DNA of 15,385 bases. Origin: an uncultured Bacilli bacterium (GTDB lineage: Bacteria > Bacillota_I > Bacilli_A > RFN20 > CAG-631). Where the stretch lies: NCBI GenBank assembly GCA_934202505.1, contig CAKPXW010000029.1, positions 1 through 15,385 of the forward strand, read 5' to 3'. Positions 8,530 to 15,355 of this stretch are shown piece after piece. The notes below the pieces were generated by a model. The model was not told the DNA's origin, did no database searches, and was given only the letters and a program-made list of their open reading frames with translations. Numbering within the stretch: position 1 is the stretch's first letter; each line of letters begins with the position of its first letter. The translations under genes and the position numbers were made by a program.

Positions 8530-8890
8530 ATGTTTTCTCCTTTTATAATGATATTATTTTACAAAAAAAATTTATATTTTATATTATAATATTATCATTG
8601 ACTAGAAAACTTAGCAACTTATTATTTTAAAAAGAAAAAAGACTTTGTAAAATATCAAAGCCTTTTTCATATTAATGTATTGTTTTTTATTTATAAAGAA
8701 TAGCATTTTTTGATTTTTTTCAGTGTATTCGCTTTTATTAATTTTTATATGTTGTGTTTCATTTCCATATTATATTATTTAACTTTAAAAACATATAAAC
8801 TATTTGAATATTTCAATAATTTTTTTTATTGAAACCATCGCATATTTACGAAAAAATTTTTCCATCAAAGTAATAGTTATAACTATTCAA
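8530..8890. other. Intergenic region between the sugar locus and the ABC exporter operon
   Basis: There are 361 nt with no convincing gene, very AT-rich. It contains the bidirectional terminator described separately. A perfect 16-bp palindrome (8872-8887, AATAGTTA and its complement) lies 3 nt past the stop of the small lipoprotein gene, and an 8-bp AT-only hairpin (8811-8818 with 8827-8834) lacks a T-tract on the minus strand. The regulator's promoter must lie in about 8540-8620, where a TATAAT-like element occurs on the minus strand, but no good -35 fits it. Confidence 0.6.
8630..8667. terminator. Bidirectional Rho-independent terminator
   Basis: The stem is 8641-8647 with 8656-8662 (GACTTTG and CAAAGCC, one A-C mismatch on the plus strand), with an 8-nt loop. 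The plus strand continues with five T after the stem; the minus strand continues with TTTTTTCTTTT. On the minus strand it would end transcripts of the ABC exporter operon about 230 nt after its last gene and insulate the AraC gene. Confidence 0.7.
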
Positions 8891-9514
8891 TCATTTTATT
8901 TTATAGTAATTTTTGTAAATTCCATTATGAGATGAATCTGCACTTTCAATAAATAGTTTAAATTTGTATTCATTGGAATCAGTAGAGAATTCATAACGAA
9001 TTTCAAAAGACCAAACCGATCCTTTTACAAAATAGCCATTATCCAAAGTGTTGTTCTTTACATAAAAGAACTTATACAATTTACTCGGATTATCATCGAA
9101 ATAGTCGGATAAATCATCTTTTTGTTCTATGATATACCAATTTTCGTTTGTATCCATGCTGAATTTTTCGATTTTTGGTTTGCCAAACATGCCGTCATAA
9201 TGCGTTTTCAAATACGAAAAATATGTTTCCGCATTCGTTTTAAATGTATCTTCGTTCAAGCAGCCTTGCGAAAACGAGTATCCATCGTTATACCATACAT
9301 CGCTTGATTGTATCTTCCCTGACAATCCTGTCGGCTCGGTCAAACCTGCAAGTCCTTTTGCCGACAATTCTTCTTCTGTAAACCATTTTGTGCTATCGTG
9401 AATAGGATTTTTGTTTTCTTCACTACCTTCGTTAGTTCCACAAGAGACTAATCCGATGCAAGTTATCACTAAAAGCACCGCACAAACAATAATAGACAAT
9501 TTCTTTCTTAACAT
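8891..9514 (-). CDS. Small lipoprotein of unknown function linked to an ABC exporter
   Basis: A 207-residue predicted lipoprotein with signal peptide ending GLVSC (lipid cysteine at 25). The mature part begins with an acidic linker and continues with KWFTEEELSAKGLAGL, the aromatic SSDVWYNDGYSFSQ, an NAETYFSYLKTHY helix, and a C-terminal half of alternating strands rich in Tyr and Phe. No catalytic motif is visible and I do not assign a named family. The start is fixed by a near-perfect GGAGGTGA 6 nt upstream. It follows the FtsX-like permease gene by 28 nt and is the last gene before the terminator, so it may be an accessory or substrate of that transporter. That role is inferred only from position. 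Confidence 0.88.
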   Translation of the reverse strand: MLRKKLSIIVCAVLLVITCIGLVSCGTNEGSEENKNPIHDSTKWFTEEELSAKGLAGLTEPTGLSGKIQSSDVWYNDGYSFSQGCLNEDTFKTNAETYFSYLKTHYDGMFGKPKIEKFSMDTNENWYIIEQKDDLSDYFDDNPSKLYKFFYVKNNTLDNGYFVKGSVWSFEIRYEFSTDSNEYKFKLFIESADSSHNGIYKNYYKIK

Positions 9515-9542
9515 ATATTTTCACCTCCGTTTATTAACATTT

Positions 9543-11405
9543 TTATTCAACAGCTTTCAGACTTTCATTCATCTTTGTTTTTACTATTTTCGGTCTAAGC
9601 ATAAGCGTTACAAGTAAAGTAAATCCGAAAACGATAATCGGAATTAGCAGCCACATAAACCAACTGACATCTCCTACCGCTCCGAAACCTATCGTTTTGA
9701 ATACAAGCGTTGCAAGTCCTATTCCGACAGGATAACCGAGCAGAATGCCAAAAAAAGTACTTATATATATTTCACGATAGATATATCCACATATTTCCCC
9801 GTCATGGTAGCCAAGTACCATAAGAGTTGCTATTTCTCTTTCTCTTTCGCTTATATTTATTGTCGTAAGAGTATTTATTACAACAGCAGTCAAAAGTCCA
9901 GCAAAAGCAACGACAACTATCGCTATTCCGATAATCGCAGGCGAACCGAAATCACCAAAAAGACACATATCGAGAAGAGCAAGGCCTGCAAACACGAGTC
10001 CCGTTGAAACGGCCACAGATACAAGCATCATGAAAAATCTTGTTTTATACCTGAAAACGTTTCTCATCGAAGATTTATACTTAAACGAAAGTCGTTTCCA
10101 TATAAAAGAAATTCTCTCAAGCAGTATTCTTTTACCTTTTTTCGGTGGTTTCGGGCGTAAAAGGTCGGCGGGAGAATTATTAGCAAGTCGCATACCGACT
10201 GAAAATACTGTAATCAATGTAACTGCGATAATTACGCCAAGCGATATAAAGTAATAACTCGGATTGACCACCACCGATATCGGTGGCATAACATGTCCAT
10301 AACCGAAAACAAAACATATCAGCCAAGAAACGCCATACCCGACGAAGAATCCGACACCTCCACCGACAGCAAGTGCGACAAGTGCAAAGAAAACATATCT
10401 CTGCACGATACTCATCGAGCCATATCCGAGCGTTTTAAGACAAGCTATTTGTGAACGCTCTTCATCCATAAGTCGCATCATGGACGACAACACGACAAGA
10501 AGCGTTACGGCGATAAAAATCACCATTAAAATATTTCCTATTCCGCGCACTTTGTTTGCGCTTGCGATAATCGATTTGAAACTATAATTATCATAAAGTG
10601 TGATTATTCGTATGTCTTCGCCCAAAAGTTTCGTAAGTTCATCCTTTTCTTTCTCAATATATTTTTCGTAATCATAAGAAAAAGAATTAAATAAATCCCG
10701 ATTTTCCACTTTTATATATAAATCGCCTTTCGGCATAATTGTGCATATGTCTATTGGACAATACAAAATATTTTCAAGCAGATCGAGTTTATTTATATCG
10801 GACAGATTGTCTGGGATTTCGATATCTTCGGGGTTATTGTAACTCGTTTCTCCGTCCTTTCCAAACGTAAGTGGACTTCTTACTATCCCTTTAATCGTAA
10901 CGTTGATTTTACATTCAATTGGTAAATTCAACTCGGAAGCAATATCTATTTCAACTTTTTCGCCTACGGAATATCCTTTTATTACATTATCCTTTTCTTC
11001 TGCATAAACGCAGTTTTCATCATCGGACATTATTTTCTCGCCTTCTACGAGTTCAAATTCATTGATTTTTGTGTTTTCAAGGTCAAGAAAATACAATCGA
11101 AGTGATCTTTTCTTTTCCGTCTTAATATCGATGGACATCCCCTCTTCGACATTACTTTCTCCGTAATTATTTTTCACTGCAAAGATCTGTTCATCGGTAA
11201 ATCTTCCAGTTTTGCTCTTCACGATAAAATCGCTCACATTTTGGCTTTTGTAATAATGTTCTATACTGTCCTTAATCATATCTGTCGGTGAGCCAATTCC
11301 CGATATAAATCCTATTGAAATAAGAACGATACCGATAAGAGAAAGTAGACGTATTAAATGTTTACTAAACATTCTGCGGACTGTTTTCAAGTAAGTTTTC
11401 ACCAT
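9543..11405 (-). CDS. FtsX/MacB-like ABC transporter permease
   Basis: A 620-residue membrane protein with the layout of the larger FtsX-type permeases. The first helix is at about 18-38. A long extracytoplasmic domain follows at about 40-285, then two FtsX modules of about 290-410 and 488-610, giving roughly eight membrane segments in all. Each module carries the diagnostic cytoplasmic coupling segment: MDEERSQIACLKTLGYGSMS and SEREREIATLMVLGYHDGEI. These transporters act mechanically on lipoproteins, peptides or antibiotics rather than importing nutrients. The start overlaps the ATPase gene by 7 nt (ATGGTGA), and a GAGGAG lies upstream inside that gene, so the two are translationally coupled. 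The substrate is unknown; lipoprotein handling, peptide export or antimicrobial resistance all fit. Its DNA is richer in CG dinucleotides than the sugar locus. Confidence 0.94.
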   Translation of the reverse strand: MVKTYLKTVRRMFSKHLIRLLSLIGIVLISIGFISGIGSPTDMIKDSIEHYYKSQNVSDFIVKSKTGRFTDEQIFAVKNNYGESNVEEGMSIDIKTEKKRSLRLYFLDLENTKINEFELVEGEKIMSDDENCVYAEEKDNVIKGYSVGEKVEIDIASELNLPIECKINVTIKGIVRSPLTFGKDGETSYNNPEDIEIPDNLSDINKLDLLENILYCPIDICTIMPKGDLYIKVENRDLFNSFSYDYEKYIEKEKDELTKLLGEDIRIITLYDNYSFKSIIASANKVRGIGNILMVIFIAVTLLVVLSSMMRLMDEERSQIACLKTLGYGSMSIVQRYVFFALVALAVGGGVGFFVGYGVSWLICFVFGYGHVMPPISVVVNPSYYFISLGVIIAVTLITVFSVGMRLANNSPADLLRPKPPKKGKRILLERISFIWKRLSFKYKSSMRNVFRYKTRFFMMLVSVAVSTGLVFAGLALLDMCLFGDFGSPAIIGIAIVVVAFAGLLTAVVINTLTTINISEREREIATLMVLGYHDGEICGYIYREIYISTFFGILLGYPVGIGLATLVFKTIGFGAVGDVSWFMWLLIPIIVFGFTLLVTLMLRPKIVKTKMNESLKAVE

Positions 11406-12100
11406 TCTATCTCCTCAATCGATCTAGGATTGTCGTTTGTTTCGATGCTTTCTATTCTGCCACTTTTTATTCTTATTACCTTATCCGCCATATCTTTAAG
11501 CGCAGCATTATGCGTCACGACGATAACCAATTTCTTTCGCTCACGCGACAAATCCTGCAAAAGTTTCAATATTTTTTTGCCGGTAATGTAATCGAGTGCG
11601 CCCGTCGGCTCATCGCATAATATCAACTTAGGATTTTTTGCAATCGCACGAGCAATCGAAACTCTTTGCTGTTCGCCTCCGGATAATTCTGCAGGAAAAT
11701 TATTCAATCTATCTGCAAGTCCAACCGATTCAAGTACCATTTTTGGGTCAAGATGATTGTCGCATATTTCAACGGCAATTTCTACGTTTTCAAGTGCGGT
11801 AAGATTTGGCATAAGATTGTAAAACTGAAAAACGAAACCTATATCCTGCCTTCGATAGTCGGTCAGTTTCTTTTTGTTGAACGAAGTTACATTTTGCCCA
11901 TCAAGATCAATCTCTCCACTCGTTGCCGTGTCCATTCCACCCAAAAGATTCAAAAGAGTGGTTTTTCCTGCTCCAGACTCACCGAGAATTACTACGAACT
12001 CGCCTTCGTTCAAATCGAACGAAACATCTTCTACAGCTGGTACAGTCAAAGAACCGGTATGATATTCTTTTCTTACGTTTTTCATAGATAATATTTTCAT
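11399..12100 (-). CDS. ABC transporter ATP-binding protein, LolD/MacB family
   Basis: A 233-residue ATPase that powers the FtsX-like permease. Every nucleotide-binding element is present: Walker A GESGAGKT (40-47), Q-loop glutamine 92 in FVFQFYNLMPNLTALENV, signature LSGGEQQR (139-146), Walker B LILCDEP (159-165), GALD D-loop, and H-loop histidine 197 in VTHN. FQFYNLMPNLTALENV and DEPTGALD are typical of the LolD/MacB group. An in-frame ATG at 12181 would add 27 residues unlike the family; the ATG at 12100 is preferred because AAGGAG lies 6 nt before it and the protein then begins MKILSMKNVRKEY as relatives do. It overlaps the permease gene by 7 nt. No two-component regulator, common beside such transporters in Firmicutes, is visible nearby. 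Confidence 0.96.
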   Translation of the reverse strand: MKILSMKNVRKEYHTGSLTVPAVEDVSFDLNEGEFVVILGESGAGKTTLLNLLGGMDTATSGEIDLDGQNVTSFNKKKLTDYRRQDIGFVFQFYNLMPNLTALENVEIAVEICDNHLDPKMVLESVGLADRLNNFPAELSGGEQQRVSIARAIAKNPKLILCDEPTGALDYITGKKILKLLQDLSRERKKLVIVVTHNAALKDMADKVIRIKSGRIESIETNDNPRSIEEIEW

Positions 12101-12106
12101 AGTTGG

Positions 12107-12112
12107 CTCCTT
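12107..12112 (-). promoter_or_regulatory. Ribosome binding site fixing the ATPase start
   Basis: AAGGAG on the minus strand, 6 nt before the ATG at 12100. The farther upstream in-frame ATG at 12181 has no such site, so this decides the shorter protein. Confidence 0.8.
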
Positions 12113-12295
12113 TTTTATATTTTTTAATCGTTGAGATTTACTGAAAAAGGTGTTTTCAATTACATAAAATAATAACTGCATGTATACAATTTTTGTTTGG
12201 ATAATTTTAGTAGTATTTCTTAATCTATCCTATTACAAAGAAATAGTAATCTAATATTTCACTCTGTTAAGGCAGATTCTATTTTCAAAACAAAT

Positions 12296-12475
12296 TTACG
12301 GGTTGTTATTCTTAATATTTTCCATTATATCCATAATCGGTACATCGAGTTCTTGTATGTGCTTATAACACTGATACACATAGCTATAATTACACTTGAT
12401 ATGGATGAAAATAATATCACAGTTATTGGCAAACAATTTGTTGATTTTCCCTATAGTTATAGGATAAATGTTCAT
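12296..12475 (-). CDS. Possible small protein, 59 aa, or remnant of a longer gene
   Basis: The open reading frame starts MNIYPITIGKINKLFANNC and ends ENIKNNNP, with an alternating hydrophobic core (CDIIFIHIKC) and an aromatic, Cys-containing middle (YSYVYQCYKH). The composition resembles a folded protein rather than a random AT-rich frame. No clear Shine-Dalgarno sequence precedes the ATG, and the open frame continues upstream without a better start, so it may be the tail of a decayed gene. It lies about 195 nt upstream of the ABC ATPase gene on the same strand. No family is recognised. Confidence 0.3.
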   Translation of the reverse strand: MNIYPITIGKINKLFANNCDIIFIHIKCNYSYVYQCYKHIQELDVPIMDIMENIKNNNP

Positions 12476-12548
12476 AATTAATTTTTCTATGCAATGTATT
12501 GAAAGACATATAAAATTTTATCACTTTTTTAAAGAAATTACAAGCAAT

Positions 12549-12625
12549 ATGCAAAGTGATGTCGAAAGGATAAAGTTTCCTATCTGCAATGAAAAAAGGT
12601 TTGCCACAATTTGAAGTGATACAGT
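12549..12625 (+). pseudogene. Decayed cysteine-rich KTR-type small protein
   Basis: The plus-strand frame reads MQSDVERIKFPICNEKRFAT, then I, a TGA at 12612-12614, then SDTV. From memory, members of the small cysteine-rich KTR family read RIKCPxCxxKTRxxIRxDT in this region. Without gaps the fragment keeps RIK, P, C, K, I, D and T. The first Cys of the pair is Phe, and the conserved Arg codon position is the TGA, one transition away from CGA. The terminator hairpin begins right after SDTV, so the second Cys pair is lost. This is a recalled consensus, not an alignment. Confidence 0.42.
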
Positions 12626-12666
12626 AAAAGTAGAAGTATTATTAGATCGATACTTCTACTTTTTTT
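12626..12666 (+). terminator. Rho-independent terminator facing plus
   Basis: A perfect 14-bp stem (12626-12639, AAAAGTAGAAGTAT, with 12650-12663), a 10-nt loop and a seven-T run at 12660-12666. On the minus strand only four T follow, so it acts mainly on plus-strand transcripts. No intact plus-strand gene precedes it, making it a relic of the decayed gene beside it or of a small RNA. Confidence 0.75.
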
Positions 12667-12693
12667 GTTATTCTAAATATAGGAAGTATTACA

Positions 12694-12825
12694 ATGAATA
12701 ATAAAATATATCATCTGTATGCAGATGAAGAAAAACTAAAAGAATAAAAAAAATATAAAATTAATGCTCGATGTCCTCTTGAATTAGATGTTAAGTGCAA
12801 GACCTTAACTAGTGATTTTATATAA
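12694..12825 (+). pseudogene. Short plus-strand reading frame broken by one stop codon
   Basis: The frame starts MNNKIYHLYADEEKLKE, hits TAA at 12745-12747 within an A-rich run, and continues open as KKYKINARCPLELDVKCK before ending at 12823-12825. An AGGAAG lies about 7 nt before the ATG. Charged-then-Cys-containing composition suggests former coding sequence, but at 43 residues chance is possible and no family is recognised. Confidence 0.2.
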
Positions 12826-13133
12826 AAATCCCTCAGCACCAACTTATTAGATCACAATTCTTCATCTTCCACTTCTTTTACCAGCATCTTTAATTGTAAT
12901 GCGGTGTAAAAAGGCTTAAGTCGCAAGTATCACTTACATAAAAATTTACGCTTACAAGAGCGATAATCAAAATACCCCTTATCATCAAAACGTTAATCAC
13001 TATGTTTCTAAATACTCTTTATTTTGTCTTCTACGAATTTTCCTATAACAATTATACTACGTTTTTTTAAACCTACTCTATACTCGGCAAATTTTTGTTA
13101 CTTTTTAGGCAGTAATGATGTTACTTAATACAT

Positions 13134-13168
13134 AAAAATATAGCAAGTGAGAAATTCCCACTTGCTAT
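13134..13168 (-). terminator. Rho-independent terminator of the EF-Tu-like lipoprotein gene
   Basis: A perfect 10-bp stem, ATAGCAAGTG (13140-13149) with CACTTGCTAT (13159-13168), and a 9-nt loop. On the minus strand it is followed by A then TTTTT. It lies about 40 nt past the stop at 13208. Confidence 0.85.
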
Positions 13169-13207
13169 GTATTTCTTCTTAACCTATTTATTACTTATGA
13201 ACTATAG

Positions 13208-15343
13208 TTAACTCGAACTTACAACTTTACTAATTTGTAGATTTCCAGTAGTCGCCTTATTTGCTGTAACTACGATTTTAACAGTAAATGGCCTTCCCGT
13301 TCCAAAAAAGTTATAATTTCCGTTATCATCAAGTTTTAATTCACTATCTAAATAATATATTTTCATAGTTAGGTCTGTACTATTTAACAATTCAAAGTTA
13401 TAATTAGCAAATTTGCCTTTCGCAATAATAAGGTTAATTGTAAATTCACTACTCTCGCCTTCTAACAAATAAATGCTATCCGAAGTTGCAACGCCACTAT
13501 TTAAAGTAAGTTCGGTAGGATCAAGGTGCATGCCTGTTACTTCACCATAACCTATAGTTTTTCCACCTTCTATAATTGCAAACTTATACCCTATAAAACC
13601 AGGTGTTTTTGTATCGAAGGAAGCCATAACGCCCTCAATAGTTTCGCCAGGCATAATCATTTCTACGCCTTCTGGTAAAGTAATAGTACCTATGATACTT
13701 TTTTTAACAAACGTAAAGAAGAAAGTCGGTTTATATCCAGAGGAAGCAGGAGTATTTCTTCCTCCTTCATCTTTGGTAAGCAATCTTAACTTAATAGTAA
13801 ATTTGTTGTAATTATTTACTGTGCCAAACTTAGTTAGCATTTGACCAGTCTTAATTTCATCTTTTGTTGCGCCTTCAACAAGTAGACTAACCTCATCGCC
13901 AACAGTTGCCTTGTCTACTGCTTTGCGTTCTATTTCAATTTTTTTAACGATTAATTTCTTGCCAAGTTCTTGGTTATAGATTTCGTCGTTAACGTTTATC
14001 GTACCTTGGGCAATTTTAGTCGTTACAATTACTCCACTAACATTTTCAATTGTGAATCTATCGCGGACACCCGTAACTAAATTTGCATTATCATATACAA
14101 CGAAAGTAATCGTTTCGGTATTTGCATTAACAGTGAAGTTGTCATCATCGGTAGTTAAATCCATTACATTTATAACATGTCTACCAGGTATGTTGTTTTC
14201 TTCAGGAGCTAATACAGTAACCCAATCTGTATAAGAATTCGTTACAGCACTAACTTCTACACAAGAAACGCCAAATAATCCACCCTCAAGCTTTTCATCT
14301 TTATTTATTTCATACACTTTTTTATCCAGATTGATTTCGAACTTTTTAATAGTGAACACATCCTCTTTTTCACAATGTGCCCATTCCATAGTACCGTTTA
14401 GAGTAATTTTATACTTATAGTTCCCTGCATTAGTAGGTGCGGTATCTATCCAATTGTCCTCACCATCATCAACGCAGTAACGAATATTCATACCACCCTC
14501 TGTGTTAGTCACAGTAACAAGGCTATCTATGCTTTGAGTAGTACCATTGAACGTAAAGTCAATAGCACCAACGGTAATTTCTCTTGCTTTAGGTGGAATT
14601 AAAGTACCATCAATCGTTTTTTCTTCATGGAAGTCGCAAACGTTACAATCTCTTTGCTCCACTCTATTTACACCATATCCAGCCTCGGTTTTAATAGTCC
14701 ACTCGCTAAACGTGTGGTTTGCTGTGTCCTCTTTTTCAAGAGCGTGTCCGCAAGTTGCAGGGTGCCAGTGGCTATTTTCATCATATTCCCACCTAGTCAT
14801 ATCAAACTTGTGCGTATGCTCTAATTGTGGAATTATTTCTTTTTTTTCGTACTTACAAACCGTACAAATGTACACCTTTTCACCGTTAGCATCCTCAGTT
14901 GCTTCTACTGTAATTCTACCATCATCAAAAGTATGCGCTGCAACATCACCTTTTTTGTCAGTATGACTGCAAGTTGCAGGGTGCCAGTGGTTATTTTCAT
15001 CATATTCCCACCTAGTCATATCAAACTTGTGCGTATGATTTAATTGCGGAATTACTTCCTTTTTTTCGTACTTACAAACCGTACAAGTGTACACCTTTTC
15101 GCCGTCGGCATCCTCAGTTGCTTCTACTGTAATTCTACCATCGTCAAAAGTATGCGCTACAACATCACCTTTTTTGTCAGTATGACTGCAAGTTGCAGGG
15201 TGCCAATGGCTATTTTCATCATATTCCCACTTTGTAGAATCAAAAGTATGTGCGTGTTTTGGGTTGCAGGCAGTAAGCATTAATATTGATAATACAAACA
15301 TCAAACTTGCCACAAGAACCTTGCATAGTGAATTTTTTTTCAT
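13208..15343 (-). CDS. Predicted lipoprotein: His/Cys-rich repeats, MBG-like domain and EF-Tu domains II-III
   Basis: A 711-residue protein with a signal peptide ending LMLTAC (lipid cysteine 26), hence predicted anchored outside the membrane. Residues 32-245 are three 73-residue His/Cys-rich repeats with HWHPATC and CTVC motifs, possibly metal-binding. Residues about 254-345 resemble an MBG-type beta domain (APTNAGNYKYKITLNG). Residues about 425-505 match EF-Tu domain II (DRFTIENVSG, VGDEVSLLVEG, IKTGQMLTKFGTV), and about 508-604 match domain III (KDEGGRNTP, SGYKPTFFF, GTITLPEGVEMIMPGE, FAIIEGGKTIGYGEV). No GTPase domain is present, so it cannot act as a translation factor by itself. The C-terminal 105 residues are a further beta-rich region. 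The ATG at 15343 is chosen for its AAGGAG 6 nt upstream and the signal peptide; an in-frame ATG reaches the window edge. Function is unknown; adhesion or ligand binding is a guess. Confidence 0.9.
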   Translation of the reverse strand: MKKNSLCKVLVASLMFVLSILMLTACNPKHAHTFDSTKWEYDENSHWHPATCSHTDKKGDVVAHTFDDGRITVEATEDADGEKVYTCTVCKYEKKEVIPQLNHTHKFDMTRWEYDENNHWHPATCSHTDKKGDVAAHTFDDGRITVEATEDANGEKVYICTVCKYEKKEIIPQLEHTHKFDMTRWEYDENSHWHPATCGHALEKEDTANHTFSEWTIKTEAGYGVNRVEQRDCNVCDFHEEKTIDGTLIPPKAREITVGAIDFTFNGTTQSIDSLVTVTNTEGGMNIRYCVDDGEDNWIDTAPTNAGNYKYKITLNGTMEWAHCEKEDVFTIKKFEINLDKKVYEINKDEKLEGGLFGVSCVEVSAVTNSYTDWVTVLAPEENNIPGRHVINVMDLTTDDDNFTVNANTETITFVVYDNANLVTGVRDRFTIENVSGVIVTTKIAQGTINVNDEIYNQELGKKLIVKKIEIERKAVDKATVGDEVSLLVEGATKDEIKTGQMLTKFGTVNNYNKFTIKLRLLTKDEGGRNTPASSGYKPTFFFTFVKKSIIGTITLPEGVEMIMPGETIEGVMASFDTKTPGFIGYKFAIIEGGKTIGYGEVTGMHLDPTELTLNSGVATSDSIYLLEGESSEFTINLIIAKGKFANYNFELLNSTDLTMKIYYLDSELKLDDNGNYNFFGTGRPFTVKIVVTANKATTGNLQISKVVSSS
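13532..14071 (-). other. Segment encoding EF-Tu domain II and III homology
   Basis: Residues about 425-604 of the lipoprotein follow bacterial EF-Tu in order and spacing. Domain II anchors include the EDVF-like RDRF start, the ERGxxKVGDEV-like AQGTINVNDEI, and GQVLAKPG-like GQMLTKFG. Domain III anchors include EGGRHTP-like EGGRNTP, GYRPQFYF-like GYKPTFFF, ELPEGVEMVMPGD-like TLPEGVEMIMPGE, and FAIREGGRTVGAG-like FAIIEGGKTIGYG. The Phe-Phe after GGRHTP in EF-Tu is replaced by Ala-Ser-Ser. Domain I (GHVDHGKT, NKxD) is absent. Confidence 0.9.
14609..15250 (-). repeat. Three tandem 219-bp His/Cys-rich repeats
   Basis: The period is 219 bp (73 codons): about 15032-15250, 14813-15031 and a diverged third copy at 14609-14812. 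The first two are nearly identical and encode H-x-F, WEYDEN, HWHPATCSH, a second HTF, and CTVCKYEKKE. The third keeps HWHPATCGH and a CNVC but differs in its second half. The regular His and Cys spacing suggests a small metal-binding fold. Confidence 0.9.
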
Positions 15344-15349
15344 ATTTTT

Positions 15350-15355
15350 CTCCTT
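15350..15355 (-). promoter_or_regulatory. Ribosome binding site fixing the EF-Tu-like lipoprotein start
   Basis: AAGGAG on the minus strand, 6 nt before the ATG at 15343 that opens a textbook lipoprotein signal peptide. The 14 charged in-frame residues upstream, reaching the window edge, are probably untranslated leader. Confidence 0.8.

Larger units (their letters stand above)
12182..13207. other. About 1 kb of gene remnants and terminators between two operons
   Basis: No well-supported gene lies here. On the minus strand are a possible 59-aa ORF (12296-12475) and an open 25-codon C-terminus-like stretch (12855-12929, reading KPFYTALQLKMLVKEVEDEE before a TGA). On the plus strand are a KTR-like fragment with an in-frame stop (12549-12625) and a second interrupted frame (12694-12825). 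Hairpin terminators are at 12626-12666 (plus) and 13134-13168 (minus). Nothing recognisable was seen in 12930-13130. The picture is of decayed accessory genes; no terminal inverted repeats or transposase were identified. Confidence 0.6.

Noticed and set aside
8598..8630. TTGACT on the plus strand as a possible promoter
   Set aside because: No TATAAT at 16-18 nt and no plus-strand gene downstream.
8811..8834. Hairpin TTTCAATA/TATTGAAA as terminator of the exporter operon
   Set aside because: AT-only stem without a T-tract on the minus strand; the hairpin at 8641-8662 is better.
8891..11401. Mollicutes-type code with UGA as tryptophan
   Set aside because: UGA ends the ATPase and small lipoprotein genes at sensible places, and tryptophan is TGG throughout.
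12101..12181. 27-residue N-terminal extension of the ABC ATPase
   Set aside because: The extra residues do not resemble the family, and the Shine-Dalgarno sequence serves the ATG at 12100.
14547..15283. Plus-strand ORFs opposite the His/Cys-rich repeats
   Set aside because: Antisense shadows of the repeats in the lipoprotein gene; no supporting start signals.
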